Part shown: positions 25,272 through 37,339 of the stretch, one piece after another
How the letters are laid out: every line of letters starts with the position of its first letter
Position numbering within the stretch: the first letter of the stretch is position 1
Assembly: GCF_029962835.1 (NCBI RefSeq)
Contig: NC_080588.1
Location: forward strand, 63,140,001 to 63,204,000
From: Magnolia sinica
Taxonomy: Eukaryota; Streptophyta; Magnoliopsida; Magnoliales; Magnoliaceae
Direction: 5' to 3'
DNA length: 64,000 bases
Notes under the pieces: model-generated
What the model was told of the DNA's origin: nothing
Databases searched by the model: none
Seen by the model: only the letters and a program-made list of their open reading frames with translations
Made by a program: the position numbers and the translations under genes

Positions 25272-26379
25272 CCACTCGATAATGATGAATCACGGGCTAC
25301 CACATTCATCATGCAGAAGTTGTTGTACACATCGAAGTAGGAGATAAATTTTGAAGCGACATAACATCTTTTGAATGAGGTGCATCGTGAACCAAATGGT
25401 CTATGATATGATCATTGTTGATACGAGTAGTGAGAACATTGTATCGAAGTCTATGGTGGAAAGCTATAATTGTAAAAAAGAAAAAAAGAAAAAAAAGATA
25501 CCCATCTTTGTACATGATTGGATGAATTAAAGGGGTCAACAAAATGAAGGTAATTGAATGATATTGTATATCATTTTTCATTGGTAAATATTATAAGGAT
25601 GAAGTAATATGTGACATGGTTGATATGGAGATTTGTTGTATGCTACTTGGTTAGCTATAGCAGCATGATGTTGATGCCATCCATAGAGGTCAGGATAATA
25701 TTTTTATTTTTATTAAAGATGGTATAAAGATTATCCTCACCCCTATGAGAACAAAGAACTAACCCTAGGCTTTTAAATTGGAGAAGTGCATTGGTTGAAA
25801 ACGGAAAAAAAAAAAGTATAAGCCATGAACAATCCAAATTGAGAAGTTGAAACTAGTGTTGCAAGAGTTAAATGAGATTATGCCTAATGAACTTCCCGAT
25901 GAATTACCCTCCATATGGAATATTACTCTTTCTTAGGTAGAATTCGTCTTTAACAATACATAGAATCTATCCACTAACAAGTCCCCATTTGAGATTATAT
26001 ATGATTGTCTTTCCAAATCTACATTCAACCGGGTCTCTTTACCCAAGTTACTGGATATGAGTATTGCCGCAGAAAATATGGCAGAACAAATTATGATACT
26101 ACATGCCGATGTCCGCATCGAAGAAGTTGCAGGAGTCTAGCATCAAGTATAATGAATAGGCTAATAAACATGCATCAATGTCAAAAGGTGCATGAAGTGA
26201 ATGATAACGTGCTAGTTCACTTTCATGGTGATAAGTTTCCAACCATGATGTATAACAAACCGATGAATAAAAAGATGTGTTTTGTTTCGATCCTTAAGAA
26301 AATCGATAATAGCGCCTATATTATTGATATTCCCAGGGGCAGCTGACCAATATGAGTTTAACAACTTGAGAACAAGGCT

Positions 26380-26744
26380 CCTTTCATCTCTCCCTCATTT
26401 TCAGGGAAGCTAATGGCTTAGCAGATGGGCTAGCCAAAGAGGGTAGCAAATATCAATCCGGCAACCATTTCACATAAGTCTCGGCTCTTCCTCATCTTGT
26501 GAAGGGTGCTTTTGCATTGGATAAGGCTGGTTTATGTTCTCTTAGGAAAGATTCGACTTCAGGTATGCGGAGCTACCTCACGTCAGCTACAGCCTTTTTT
26601 GTCTCCTTGGTCTGTTCAGTCTCATATGATAGGATTCCGCTAGATCCTTTTTCTCTATGCGAAAGCCCGAAACATTGTAAATGATGTACTGTTCTGCCTT
26701 TTTGCTGAAATGAAATAGAACCTTTAAAAAAAAAAAAAAAAAAA
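26380..26744 (+). mobile_element. LINE 3' end with poly(A) tail
   Basis: A 5'-truncated non-LTR element. It holds a short frame with REANGLADGLAKEGS (about 26410-26450), the end of the RNase H domain found in plant L1-type LINEs. A short 3' untranslated part and an A run at 26726-26744 follow. The 5' border is uncertain, and I could not define a target duplication. Confidence 0.75.
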
Positions 26745-27015
26745 GTGGAAGGGGTTAATGTAGACGTGGCACAAATATATTCCTAGAATGAGTGGACAAA
26801 AAAAAGATTAAATTGAAGCGGAAGTAATCTGTCAAATTTAGGCCCAGTCCTACATAGGGTATGACATAATTAGGCCTAAACGTGTTCGAATCTAAGAAAT
26901 TTAAATTGGGAGAAATTACTGTTTTGAAATCTGAACTGTAAATCAACCATATAACTTTTGATCTATGTATCGCCGCGGACACCAACCTATTAATATTTAC
27001 CATAACGGGCCATCC

Positions 27016-28199
27016 TTGTACACCACACGCAATCACGTGTAATTAAACAATCAGCCCACATTCTTGTACGCTGTCCACACGTTAGATAAGGGCCCACTTT
27101 GGGCATCACATGGCGTCACATTAGGGCCCATTTGTGGGCAGCATGTGACGTCAGATCTTAGCCTTCTTTTGGACATGTAGATTCCACGGTTCAGTTGCTG
27201 TCTAATTTGAATAGTTGCTGGACGTCCACAAGTGGTCCATCTTGACCACTTTATAATACTTGATCAACGGTCTAAAGTGGCTCAGTTTTGGTGCTACAAT
27301 AAGGTTCTAATTTAAGTAACATAGGAGCACAAAAACACCATCCCCAAATGGTCTGATCTAACGTCCAATGGTCAGCGTAGATGATCAATGGTCCGATTTG
27401 GACCAATTTTTATACCTGATCTGAGGTCCAACTTTGGCCAATCTACTTAATATCAGTTTATATAGGTCTTTGATCACCGAAATCTAACAGAAATCAGCAG
27501 TGCCACAACTGTCCAGTAGGACAGTTTTCAGCCTACAGCCGTCTATCACAATTAGACAGATTTTCGGGCACGAACTACTGTCCAGATTGGACAGGTTTTA
27601 AAGTTAAAGGTTCGGATTAAAGATGATGGGGTCCTATTTTGCTGGTCCAATTATATATTTTTAGTGTACTATTGTAAATAAGAAAATTTTTTATATCCCT
27701 AAAAAATTCGCTAGAATTATTACATCTGATGCAATAAAAAGCCAAACAGAGAAACGTTGTGAACGTTTTACATTGAAAAAGTTGGGGCAATAACATAATC
27801 ATCTTCATATAAAGAAGTCACCAAAACAACTAATACAATTGCCACAATAATAAAAACAAGAGGTCGAGTTTCCTTTTGCAATCGATTGAGAACTTCCTTA
27901 ATTGTTGTGTACATAGTCATGGCTTACGATGGACCATGCCTAAAAGATTAACCCAGATGAAAAGATCCTAGCCATCGAATCTTTGGTCTTTTTTTTTCGT
28001 TGAATGATGAGTGCTGATCGGTTTCTTCATCTAGTAACTAACAACTAGTCTCACAACAGGGAAGTTCCATGTTCATTAAAAGGTACATAACTCGGCTTTT
28101 GAAAACTAATACCACCTTAGCATAAGTAAACTTCAATATAAGGTGAATAATACTTCCACGGACAATAATATAATTAGAACATCCAAACTGGACCTTATT
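27016..28199. other. Downstream flank of copy C, no gene seen
   Basis: 27060-27180 repeats a GGGCCCA(C/T)TT..GTGGGCA/GGGCATC phrase two or three times. From about 27850 to 28199 the sequence, read on the minus strand, resembles the 3' flanks of copies A and B (GGTCCATCGTAAGCC, CAATCGATTGC), so it belongs to the old duplicated block. Confidence 0.6.
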
Positions 28200-31100
28200 T
28201 CAAGAGTAGAGCTCTGGATTTGACAATCTGGGTGTGGGAATAGCGATAAGCGGTGTCCCTTTCTTCATAATAAGTGCATACTTCTCCGAAAGATCGAGCT
28301 TTGCATCGTCCGGCAATCGCCAATTGAATGAGTGCAAAAGAGAAGCTAATTCATAAGTTAGCATCCTCTCTGCCAGGGGAAGTCCTACACAAATCCTCCT
28401 TCCTGAACCAAAGGGAAGGTAACCGAAATCATTGCCATTGTAATCCCATTTGCTTGTGGAATTATAAAACCTCTCAGGACAAAACTCCAAGGGGTTGTCC
28501 CAAGCTTCAGGGTCCCTACGTATAACCCATGTGTTAATTACGATTTGGGTGCCCTTTGGGAGTGTATAACCACCGACAGTGCATGTTTGGCTTGGATACC
28601 TAGGGACCAAGAACACAAGTGGAGGGTGTAGACGTAGGGCTTCCTTAATGACTGCGTCCAAATAGCGTAGCCTCCGTACATGCGACTCTTCTACCATGCT
28701 GTCCATTCCTACCACTTGTTCTAATTCCTCTTGAACTTTTCTCATTATCTCTGGATTCTGCAGCATCTCAGCCATGGCCCACTCTATTGTTGTCGATGTG
28801 GTGTCCGTACCAGCTATCACCAGGTCCTGTTAACAGAATGAAAGTTGGTTTGTCAAACATAGAGCTGGCAGTGGTCTAAGTTGCCCATTGGGCTCCTAGA
28901 TATAGGTGTTCACGAGTCGAACCGCCAAGCTCAACTCGGCTCGGCCACTAGCTGACCCCAACTCAAACTCAGCTTGGCTCGGTCCTCGAGCCTGACTGGC
29001 CAGCTCGGCTTAGTTCGATCAGCAGCTTGAGCCGGTTTGAGCCGAGTTTGAGCCAAGATCGAGCTTCTGTGGCATTTTCTCAAATGCATGGAGTATACCT
29101 TTAATTTCTCCTGGAATGTAAAACAACAGCAATGGTTTAGAGGTATTTCATCAAACAATCAATAAGGAACATAAAAATCAAGATACAAAGGGTATTTGTT
29201 TCATATCTATACCTTACAAGCCACTGACCAATACTTTGTTGAGTTATTTCATCAAACACTTATTGAGCAGTATCAACATCAAAATAACGAGTCACTTAAA
29301 TTGATTCGATCTGAGTTTGATTCAAGTTGGGGTTCGATCTGAAGCGAGTTGAGCTCAGCTCGAAATTTTGAGCTCAAAAAAATCAGCTCAACTCAGCTTG
29401 AACTCAGTTTCAAACTGAGTCGAATCAAGCTTTTTTGAGTCGAGTCGAGCAACCTAACCGAGAGAACTCGGTTCGTGTAGGATCATGGTTAAATGACTCA
29501 GTGACTCAGCTCAACTTGTTTTATCTGGAGTTGAGTCACAATTCATTCAAGTTGAGGGTGACTCAGTGGTATCAAAATCGGATTAGTCCATGGTCACCCT
29601 TAATCAACGACTCTCATCTAATCATGGGCTGGACTCGGACGGTCCAGATCTCATCCAAACGATCCACATGTGATTTCTTAACTACTTCAAGGACATACAA
29701 GTGTGACCCATCATCATACACCAGCAAGATCTAAAATTAATGTGCACAATCTACTTGTATTATTACTACTTTCGGCGATGGGCGTTAGTGATGATACGTT
29801 GGACCCGGTGTAACTGGAGGATGTCAAAGCTATACATTTACAGGTCACGTGGTAGGACGGTGATTAAATCAGGACCATCGATCTGGTGGGAACTGTTGTC
29901 AATAGCCCATGTTTCCAAAATCAATCTTATGGACTATCCAAGCCACCAGTTAGCGTCCTACCCCCACCCCGACGATAATCCGTTCGAGCAGGGTTCTTTG
30001 GGACCCACCGTGATGTAATAATTTTATCCACGCCGTTAAGATTTTCTCTCAAATCATTTTAAGCTATGATACAAAAAACGAGGCATGAAAAAGGCTTAAA
30101 TGGACCACAAATTGGGGATTAAACGTTCACTATTAAAAACTTCTCAGGAGTTGGAGAAGATTCAGATCAAGCTGATATTTATGTTTTCGCTTCATCAACG
30201 TCTACGTGACCTTATGAATAGGTTGTATGGTAAAAAAAACATCACGGTGGCCCTTTCAACGGTGAGTGTCATATCACTGCAGCTTCCTTTTGTGTGGTCC
30301 ACTAGAGCTATGAACCTACTTCATTTTTTTATCTCATACCTTAAAATGATCTAAGAGAAAAGATTAACAGTGTGGATAGAAAACTTTCATCACAGTAGGC
30401 CCCAGAGAGCCTTGCCCGGACGGATTACCGCCCCGGCGGGGGTAGGACGCACGATTGCGTCCTACCCCCGCCCCGACGGTAATCCGTCCGAGCAGGGCTC
30501 TTTGGGACTCACCGTGATGTAATAATTTTATCCACGCCGTTAAGATTTTCTCTCAAATCATTTTAAGTTATGATACAAAAAACGAGGCATGAAAAAGGCT
30601 TAAATGGACCACAAATTGGGGATTAAACGTTCACTATTAAAAACTTCTCAGGAGCTGGAGAAGATTCAGATCAAGCTGATATTTATGTTTTCGCTTCATC
30701 AACGTCTACATGACCTTATGAATAGGTTGTATGGTAAAAAAATCTTCACGGTGGCCCTTAGAAACGTTTTAACGGTGAGTGTCATATCACTGTAGCTTCC
30801 TTTGGTGTGGTCCACTGGAGTTAAGAACCTACTTCATTTTTTATCTCATACCTTAAAATTATCTGAGAGAAAAGATTAACGGCTTGGATAGAAAACTTAC
30901 GTCACATTGGGCCCCAGAGAGCCCTGCCCGTACGGATAACCGTCGGGGCAGGTGTAGGACGCAATCCGCGTCGGGGGGGGGGGGGGGGTGATCCAACCAT
31001 GGTGGGTGGGATTTCCAAGCTCATTTTAGGGTTTGATCCCAAAAATGAAGCATGCCCAAATCTTAGGTGGACCACACCACAGGAAAAAAGCATAATTGAA

Positions 31101-32431
31101 TCCCCACCATTAAAAACTTCATGGAGTCCACCGAAATGTTTATTTGCCATCCAACCTGTTGATAAGGTTACAAATTCCTATATAAAGAGACCACACAAAT
31201 ATCATCTTGATCGAAAGCTTTCATTGCCCACAAGAAGTTTTTAATGGTCAATTACTAACGTTTTCTGTACTATGGTCCATCTGAGATTTGGATCTGCTTC
31301 ATTTTTGGGATCATACCCTAAAATGAGATTTCAATACATATGGACGGCATGGATATAGTCACATACATCAGAGATTTTAAAACTGCCCTGCCCAAAATTC
31401 AGGCCGGACCTTTGATGGGTCACAGTGTACGACACAAATGGACAGCTAGTAAACTTAGAAATGTTATTTTGATACAAGAAAAAAGTACTTACCACAAAAA
31501 TGGCCTTGATGTTGGTCAGAGTCAAGGGCGTTTTAGTGTCTCCTTCCTCCTTAAGCTGCAAAAGCAACTGCAAAAAGTCCTTGCTTTCCTTCCCTCCTTC
31601 CCCTCTATCCATTTTCAACCGTTGATCTAAGACGGATTCGAAGATCTTATCCATCCATGATGTAAGCTTCTTCATACGGCCCACCACTCCTTGTACATCA
31701 AACCTCGATAATATAGGAAAAAAATCAGAGAGGTTGGGCTCACTCACTAACTCGATAGCCTCATTGATAACCCGTTGAAACTCAAGACCCACCTTACGCC
31801 TACCCTCCCCATCAAGCGTACCACCCCAAATCATGTTCATCACCACATTCAGAGCTAGTTGAAACACTAGCTCCCCTATGTTAACTGTAGTGCATGCTAA
31901 TGTACGCACATCACGCACCATCTGGCGTACCTCGAGTCTACGTAGGCCATAGTAGGAGTCAAGCACCTTAGAGCTCATCATCTCTCGTGCGCACACCTTG
32001 CGCATCTTCCGCCAATTTGGGTCGTAGGGACTAAACACGATTTCAATCCCACCGTACGTAAGCTCTGACATTGCTGCGGGGACGTAGTGGTTGGCGAAGA
32101 TGGTGTCGTGGTCCCTGAGAACCCCTTTAGCTAGGCTTGATGAACTCAATACGACACATAGCTTGCTGCCTAGCTGTACTTTTATGATCAGGCCATAGGT
32201 TTGGGCTAATTTGGGAAAGTAACGGTGCAGATCGGGCTCGAGCAATGGGAGGTTGCCAATCAACGGTAGGCCTCGTGGGCCAGGTGGTAAAGGAGGAGAC
32301 GTTTTACGTGATCTCTTGATCATAACCCATGTGTACCAAGAGATTAGACAAAGTGTAAGGGAATATAGGAGGGGATCGTTGATCTCTTGTGGCCACCATG
32401 AGATTAGCTGATGAGTAAGATCTTGAGTCAT
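28200..32431 (-). CDS. CYP706-family cytochrome P450, copy C (intact)
   Basis: Membrane-bound haem monooxygenase of the same family. Exon 1 is 32431-31493 and exon 2 is 28826-28200 (both minus), joined in phase 0 across a 2666 bp intron with GTAAGT..AACAG borders. The protein is 521 aa. Motifs: N-terminal anchor about 22-39, hinge PPLPPGPRG 46-54, helix C WRKMR 140-144, I-helix AGTDTT 318-323, K-helix E375-A-L-R378, PERF in exon 2, haem motif FGSGRRICVG with Cys459. Two points are odd. The anchor is three residues shorter than in B and D, and residue 137 is Asp in SPYDPNW where B and D have Gly. Neither is fatal, but helix C packing could be affected. It is closest to D, sharing most residues in the substrate-contact stretches, so C and D probably share a substrate class. 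Confidence 0.92.
28901..29478. mobile_element. hAT-like element in the intron of copy C
   Basis: Starts TATAGGTGTTCACGAGTCG and ends CGGTTCGTGTA (the final bases of the expected end are missing). The interior shows the AGCTCGGCTCG-type short repeats of the elements at 24632 and 59479. The intron of copy D has the unfilled site GGGCTACTAGGATCATGG (about 57620-57640), so the insertion followed the C/D split. Confidence 0.75.
29953..30450. mobile_element. MITE ('GCGTCCTACCCCC' type), first of a tandem pair
   Basis: Starts GCGTCCTACCCCCACCCCGA and ends GGCGGGGGTAGGACGC, around the shared palindromic core. It is nearly identical to the next unit. The intron of copy D lacks both. Confidence 0.82.
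30457..30962. mobile_element. MITE ('GCGTCCTACCCCC' type), second of a tandem pair
   Basis: Starts GCGTCCTACCCCCGCCCCGA and ends GGTGTAGGACGC. Only six bases separate it from the first unit, and the middle parts match over long exact stretches. A recent tandem duplication or paired insertion explains this. A run of about 16 G follows at 30973-30988. Confidence 0.82.
30985..31375. mobile_element. Worn 'GGTGGGTGGGA'-type MITE near exon 1 of copy C
   Basis: Shares private words with the element at 58314-58795 in the intron of copy D (AATGAAGCATGYCCAAATC, TGGAGTCCACCGAAA). The two may descend from one insertion that predates the C/D duplication. The outer ends here are eroded. Confidence 0.6.
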
Positions 32432-32500
32432 GGTATTAACTGTATTGAAGTACTTGACCTCACACTTCAAGACATGGAAGCATTATTATGCTTGTGAGGC

Positions 32501-32538
32501 CTTTTATAGCTGTCCATCTTTATGATGTGAGTTCATCA
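32501..32538 (-). promoter_or_regulatory. Core promoter of P450 copy C
   Basis: On the minus strand it starts TGATGAACTCACATCATAAA and ends CTATAAAAG. The TATA box is about 75 bp before the ATG at 32431, the same spacing as in A, B and D. A (GA)n tract lies further upstream at about 32619-32643. Confidence 0.82.
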
Positions 32539-32559
32539 TTTTTATAGTGTTATATATGT

Positions 32560-34474
32560 GTGGCGATGTGTTAAAGGGTCACATTCCCACATTCGTAAGA
32601 GAGAGATAGCAGCCCTACACTGGAGAGAGAGAGAGAGAGAGAGAGCAGCCACGACTATTCTCTCCGTAGCTCTCTCTCTCTTCCGCATGGGGCTGTAAAC
32701 GGGCCAGTCCTGGGGTAGTTCTCGACCCGGGATTGACACCCGGCGCCTACTCTTGCAGATTATCAAAGAAAGGGATTTTTTTCATACGGTGCCTGGCTTT
32801 TCGGATATGAACCCCAAACCTCCTATTTTAAACTGTCTCAAAAACTGCCTACTCATTTCATACTCGTATTCCAGCCGCTTACACTAACATATATGATTTT
32901 TCAAATCATTGGAAAATGCCTTGTAAATGGACATGGATTTACTGCGCAAGCCTTTAGCTGGAAGTTCCAGCGAAGGATGTTGGGCGGGGCCCACTGCCAT
33001 GTTTGTGTGAAATTTATTCTGTTCATCCATTTTGTGAGCTCATTTTAGGACAAGTGGCTAAAAATGAGAGATGATCCAAAACTCAAGTGGGCCACACGAG
33101 ACGAAACAGTGGGGATGAGAGATGATCCAAAACTCAAGTGGGCCACACGAGACGAAACAGTGGGGATGCAGTGGCCATAAAAGCTTTGTTTCGTGCTATA
33201 TATATATATATATATATAGTATTGTATTTACACTTCACCGCAGTGGTAATGATCTTATAAACAATTTAGATGGCATATAAACATCAAGGTGGAGCCTAGG
33301 AAGGTTTCAACTGTAGGTATTTTTTTTCCCAATTTTCCCTCTCGCATGGCCCACTTGAGTTTTGGATCCACCTCAACTTTTAGTCTCTATACCGAAAATG
33401 AGCTCTCTAAATGGATGAACAGGGTAGATTTTCCAGAAACATGGTAGTGTGCCCCACCCAGCATTCTTGTGAGTAACTTCATACGGAAGGCTTTTTAGAG
33501 GTCCTCGGTATTCACAGCACTCTTCTCAATGCTTGATTTGACCTACTCTTTGGACGCCTTAATGCCACAAAATATTCATGTGTCCCACCGTAATGCATGT
33601 TTCTTATCCACATCATTCATCTATTATGCCCACTAAATTTATGGCATGAGCCAAAAAATGAGGTATATCCAAAGCTAAATTGGACTACACCATGGGAAAA
33701 AGAAAATCGAACACTTACCATTAAAAATCTCTTGAGGCAAGTGTTTCTTTTGGCACAGGCCACTTGAGTATTCGATCTTCCTCATTTTTCAGCTCATGTC
33801 TTAAAATATTGTGTTAAAACGGATGGATAGAATGGATATATAATATCTTAGGGTCCACATATTTAAACTAGCTTATTTGAGCTGATTTCATGGCAAAAAT
33901 TCGATGGATTTCCAAACAGGGTGAAATGATAATAGTTACTCATTTACATTAAAGGGCATTTACACAAGCTTTGAAAAAGCAACTCTTTTTTCTTAGTTAC
34001 CTTGTTAGTACACAATATAATAAATTCACATTTCACTGTTAGCCACCCCACTAGGGAATCGATATCAAGATTGCAGTGTTGAAACGAGATATCTTTCACT
34101 CAATCTACCACTTGTTGAAAAATCAACCTGATGGACAAGTGATTAACTATTGAACAGTCGGTCTTACCCAAGATTGACTGCAGATATTACCATTTGATCC
34201 TTTCTATTGGTTTAACCTTTGACAACTTTGCCAAATCACGGTACTACCCTCCATCTTCTCCATTTCGGACGGTTCATACATTGCATGAGGAGACGTGAGG
34301 ATAGGTGTGGTCCACGTGAGTGTTGATAATTGCATGAATGACATCTATTTTGAACTAATATCCACCGTCCACATGGCAGCAATGGATTGTGATCAGGAAA
34401 ATCATGCTCATCAAAGGTATATATCTAACCATGAATTTAGCTGATGAGGGTACGTACTTGACTTTTTTGTTTCT
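32560..34474. other. Upstream flank of copy C with two MITE copies
   Basis: 32575-32720 aligns with the flank before copy D (ACATTCCCACA.., AGCAGCCACGACTATT). MITE cores lie at about 32980-33465 (ends GATGTTGGGCGGGGCCC against GCCCCACCCAGCATTC) and about 33575-33853. An exact 51 bp tandem duplication sits at 33064-33165 and an (AT)n run at about 33199-33219. There is no gene. Confidence 0.65.
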
Positions 34475-35465
34475 TTAACCTTTATTTTTAAGGCCACTAC
34501 CGGCCGGATAGACAAGATTAGACTTACAAGTTTTGTACTACACGCTAATACCACAATTCAACGCGACTTAGTATTTACGTGGAAATGGCAAAGGTCCATG
34601 GCTCCCATCACTACATGTGTTATATCCACACCTTCCATCCAATTTTCTATATCATTTTAGGGCATGAAGCTCAAAAATGAGATAGATCCAAAGTTTGAGC
34701 GGAACACACCATAGAAATCACAATGATGCCCATCGTTAAAACCTTCCTACCCCCTACCATGATATTTATTTGCCATCTAACCTATTCATAAGGTCACAAA
34801 GGCCATCATGGAGGGAAAACACAAATATCAGCTTGTTCTAAAACTTTTGTGGCCTCCAAGAAGTTTCCAATGGTAGGCATTCAATCTCCATTGTTCCTTT
34901 GGTGTGGCCCGCTTGAACTTTGATTACGGGTGCGTTGCATAATTTTAGGGCATGTGCCCAAAAATTACAAATCCACCCACTCTGGTTGGATTTGCTATCT
35001 ATTTTTAGGGCATAGGTCCAAAAGTAAGGTTGATACAAAGCCCAAGTAGGACAAATGAACCGAGAATGATGATTAAATGGCCACCATTGAAACATTCGTC
35101 GGGTTTAGGGTTTTTATGACAACTCAACTTTATCAATCTATTGTTCCAGCTCATTTTAGGGCATGGGCCTACAACAAGGCAGATACGGAGCTCAAGCGGG
35201 GGACATGACAGGAAAAGGGGATTGAATGCCTACTATTGAAGCATCTTAGGCCATTATGGGTCCATTTTGAACTTTTGATTTGCCTCAATATTAGGCCCAT
35301 GCCCTAAGATGAGCAGTAAAAACCGATGGAAGGGGTTGATTTCTCACCGGCACTAACGTGGCCTCCTGTACAGTTTGGTTAGGTCAGCATGGCAATAAAC
35401 ATTCAGAGCTTTGATGGACATTTAAGTCTAAAGTTGGTGGTTGCTCCACAATAGGTGAGGACTAC
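34475..35465. repeat. Far upstream flank of copy C, paired with 62795-63955
   Basis: Both stretches open with AAGGCCACTACCGG and run on through the same series of MITE-core pieces and the words CATGGCAATAAAC and GGTTGCTC. This extends the C/D duplication about 3 kb beyond the C start. It is made largely of degenerate palindromic core units in several rounds. No gene. Confidence 0.68.
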
Positions 35466-36659
35466 TATAATATTTGAGACAAATCTACTCAATCCATCTA
35501 TTTTGCCATCTTATTTTAAGAAATGGGACAAAAAAAGTGAGGCTGATCTAAAGCTAAATTAAGCCAAATGAACATGAAAAAGTGAGGATCAGCCATAGAA
35601 ACATTTGTGGGGCCATAAAATGTTTGTGACAAATCCACCATGTTCATCTGTGTTTCCAGCTCAACTTATGACATGGCCAAAAATAAGTTTGATACCAAGC
35701 TCCAATGAGCAAAACAACGGGAAACAGTGGGGATTGAGGCCGATGGTTGAAACATCTTGGGGCCAGCGTGGTGCTCACTTTGAGTTTTCGATTTACCTCA
35801 TTTTTAGGTTAGTTCCCTAAAATGAGTTGGAAAAATAGATGGATGAGGTGGATTTCTCAAAAAAAAAAAAAGTGGCCCCCACATACAATCAGGGGTAGGG
35901 AGGCACCCGATGAATCCAACGTAAAGAAAGGAAGATTGCAAGTGCTGCATAAGGAGAGCAGTTTCGTCGATGCCGAAATACACAAACTCATTCGTACATG
36001 AACTAACAGCAGACAGTTTAATTCCTAATGTGAAAATTATAAGCGGATCTCGAAAAATAGTTTAAGGCAGGACCTTTTCGGTCCATAGCCCAAAAGGCGG
36101 GCGGCCAGAAAACCCCTTAAAAAAAAATAAAAATAAAAATAAAAATAGAAAGGTTGACGTGAGATTAGAAGGAGAATAGGTAGTGGGACGGTCCGCTTGC
36201 ATATTAATTAACAGGACACTCACCATAAGTTAAGATGTGTGAAAGAGTACATCCAACCGGTCCATCAAATACATCACCATAAAATACTGCTGTGGCCTAA
36301 AAAATAGGCTAATCAAAGCAGATGAGCCATAGGATCAGGAATAAGTTGAGAGGGTTGCTTGCATGGAATCCAAGTTGCTCGGTACATCTGGCCTAAAACG
36401 AAGGTGGTGCATCTGATGCATGGGTTGGATGGGATAGAAATATCATTTGAGCTACACAACTCCCCAGTACAACCATTAGACTACGATATACCACAGGAGC
36501 ACAACTCTCAATTAATGGGACCGAGCATCTCGTTCTTCGATCAAAAAATGTAGTTTAACTGTCTTTATAGTTGACTGGAGGCGGCCACTGATTATTTATA
36601 TATAATTAGCGTTTCTATCAGGTGGTTGTAGTACGTAGCATGGCTGGGCCGGCTGTTGT
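35466..36659. other. Non-coding stretch with MITE-core pieces
   Basis: Core fragments continue to about 35880. The remainder is AT-rich. 36470-36640 shares words (AACTGTCTTTATAGTTGACT, GGCCACTGATTAT) with 38555-38625 on the other side of the copia fragment. No gene seen. Confidence 0.5.
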
Positions 36660-37175
36660 CAGAGCAGCCTGATTTTGGTTCGTCTGCCGTGATGGTGGGA
36701 CGCAGTTGTTGGTCCGGTTGGATGTCTCACACACAATATGTGGGCTCATAATGTTTGATCAATCCCTGAAAAATGGTGGGCCACACCATGATGGTCGCTC
36801 GACATGAAACTCAGGCGGTTCCACTGATCAATCAGGAAACAACATCAAAATCAATGATAAAAAATGGTATGATTCAATGCATTGGTACGTTCACTAGATC
36901 TGCCTAATTTTAATATGAGGTGATAGTTATGATGTGGGCCACCTCTTGCACAGACTGGATACTCTAAAAATTGAGATATTGGTGGGGAAAAAATGCTGTA
37001 TCATAACTTGTGATACAGGAGTTGTATCTGATCATTTCTCCAATCGAAGAAGGAAAAAACATGCATACGAACATGTTATAAAGTACTCACGTAAATAAAC
37101 ATGGCTATGGCACACGTGTAAAATAGAAACATTGCAAGCTGCGTGTGAATGTCTTGACTTTAGGGCTGTCAATTG
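36660..37175. repeat. Block paired with 55704-56240
   Basis: About 510 bp in the same orientation at both places, including CCTGATTTTGGTTCGTCT, GGGCCACACCATGATG and a TAGGGCTRTCAA start of a hAT-like piece at the end. Here the site CTGATTTTGG is unfilled, while at 55077 a MITE fills it. The block lies upstream of C and downstream of D, as expected if it separated tandem P450 units. Confidence 0.75.
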
Positions 37176-37339
37176 GCTGGGCTAGTCGGTTTGTCTATCG
37201 GGCATGGCACTCCTCCAGTGGTGCGTGTGCTAGAGTTGTTGCATTTCCGCTTGTTTTTTGTCACATGTGGTGTGCGGTGTGATATACATGATTATGCAGT
37301 TCAATTCAAACGTACCAACTTTGATATTAAAATAGGCAA

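Larger units (their letters stand above)
23600..27015 (+). mobile_element. Old Ty3/gypsy-type retrotransposon fossil with nested inserts
   Basis: The 5' LTR is about 23600-24335, followed by a primer-binding-like TGGTATTAGAGTG at 24338-24350. A second, partial LTR with the same landmarks (GGCACAAATA, CAGTCCTACATAGGGTATG, TATAACTTTTGAT) lies at about 26760-27015 and marks the 3' side. Between them only scraps of pol remain (about 25860-26345, reverse-transcriptase start and integrase end words). It is broken many times and much of the interior is gone. A hAT-like element (24632-25271) and a LINE tail (about 26380-26744) sit inside. It is old, given LTR divergence and nesting. Confidence 0.6.

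Noticed and set aside
28328-28525. Plus-strand frames across exon 2 of C, and the same at 57058-57255 in D
   Set aside because: Shadows on the opposite strand of real exons.
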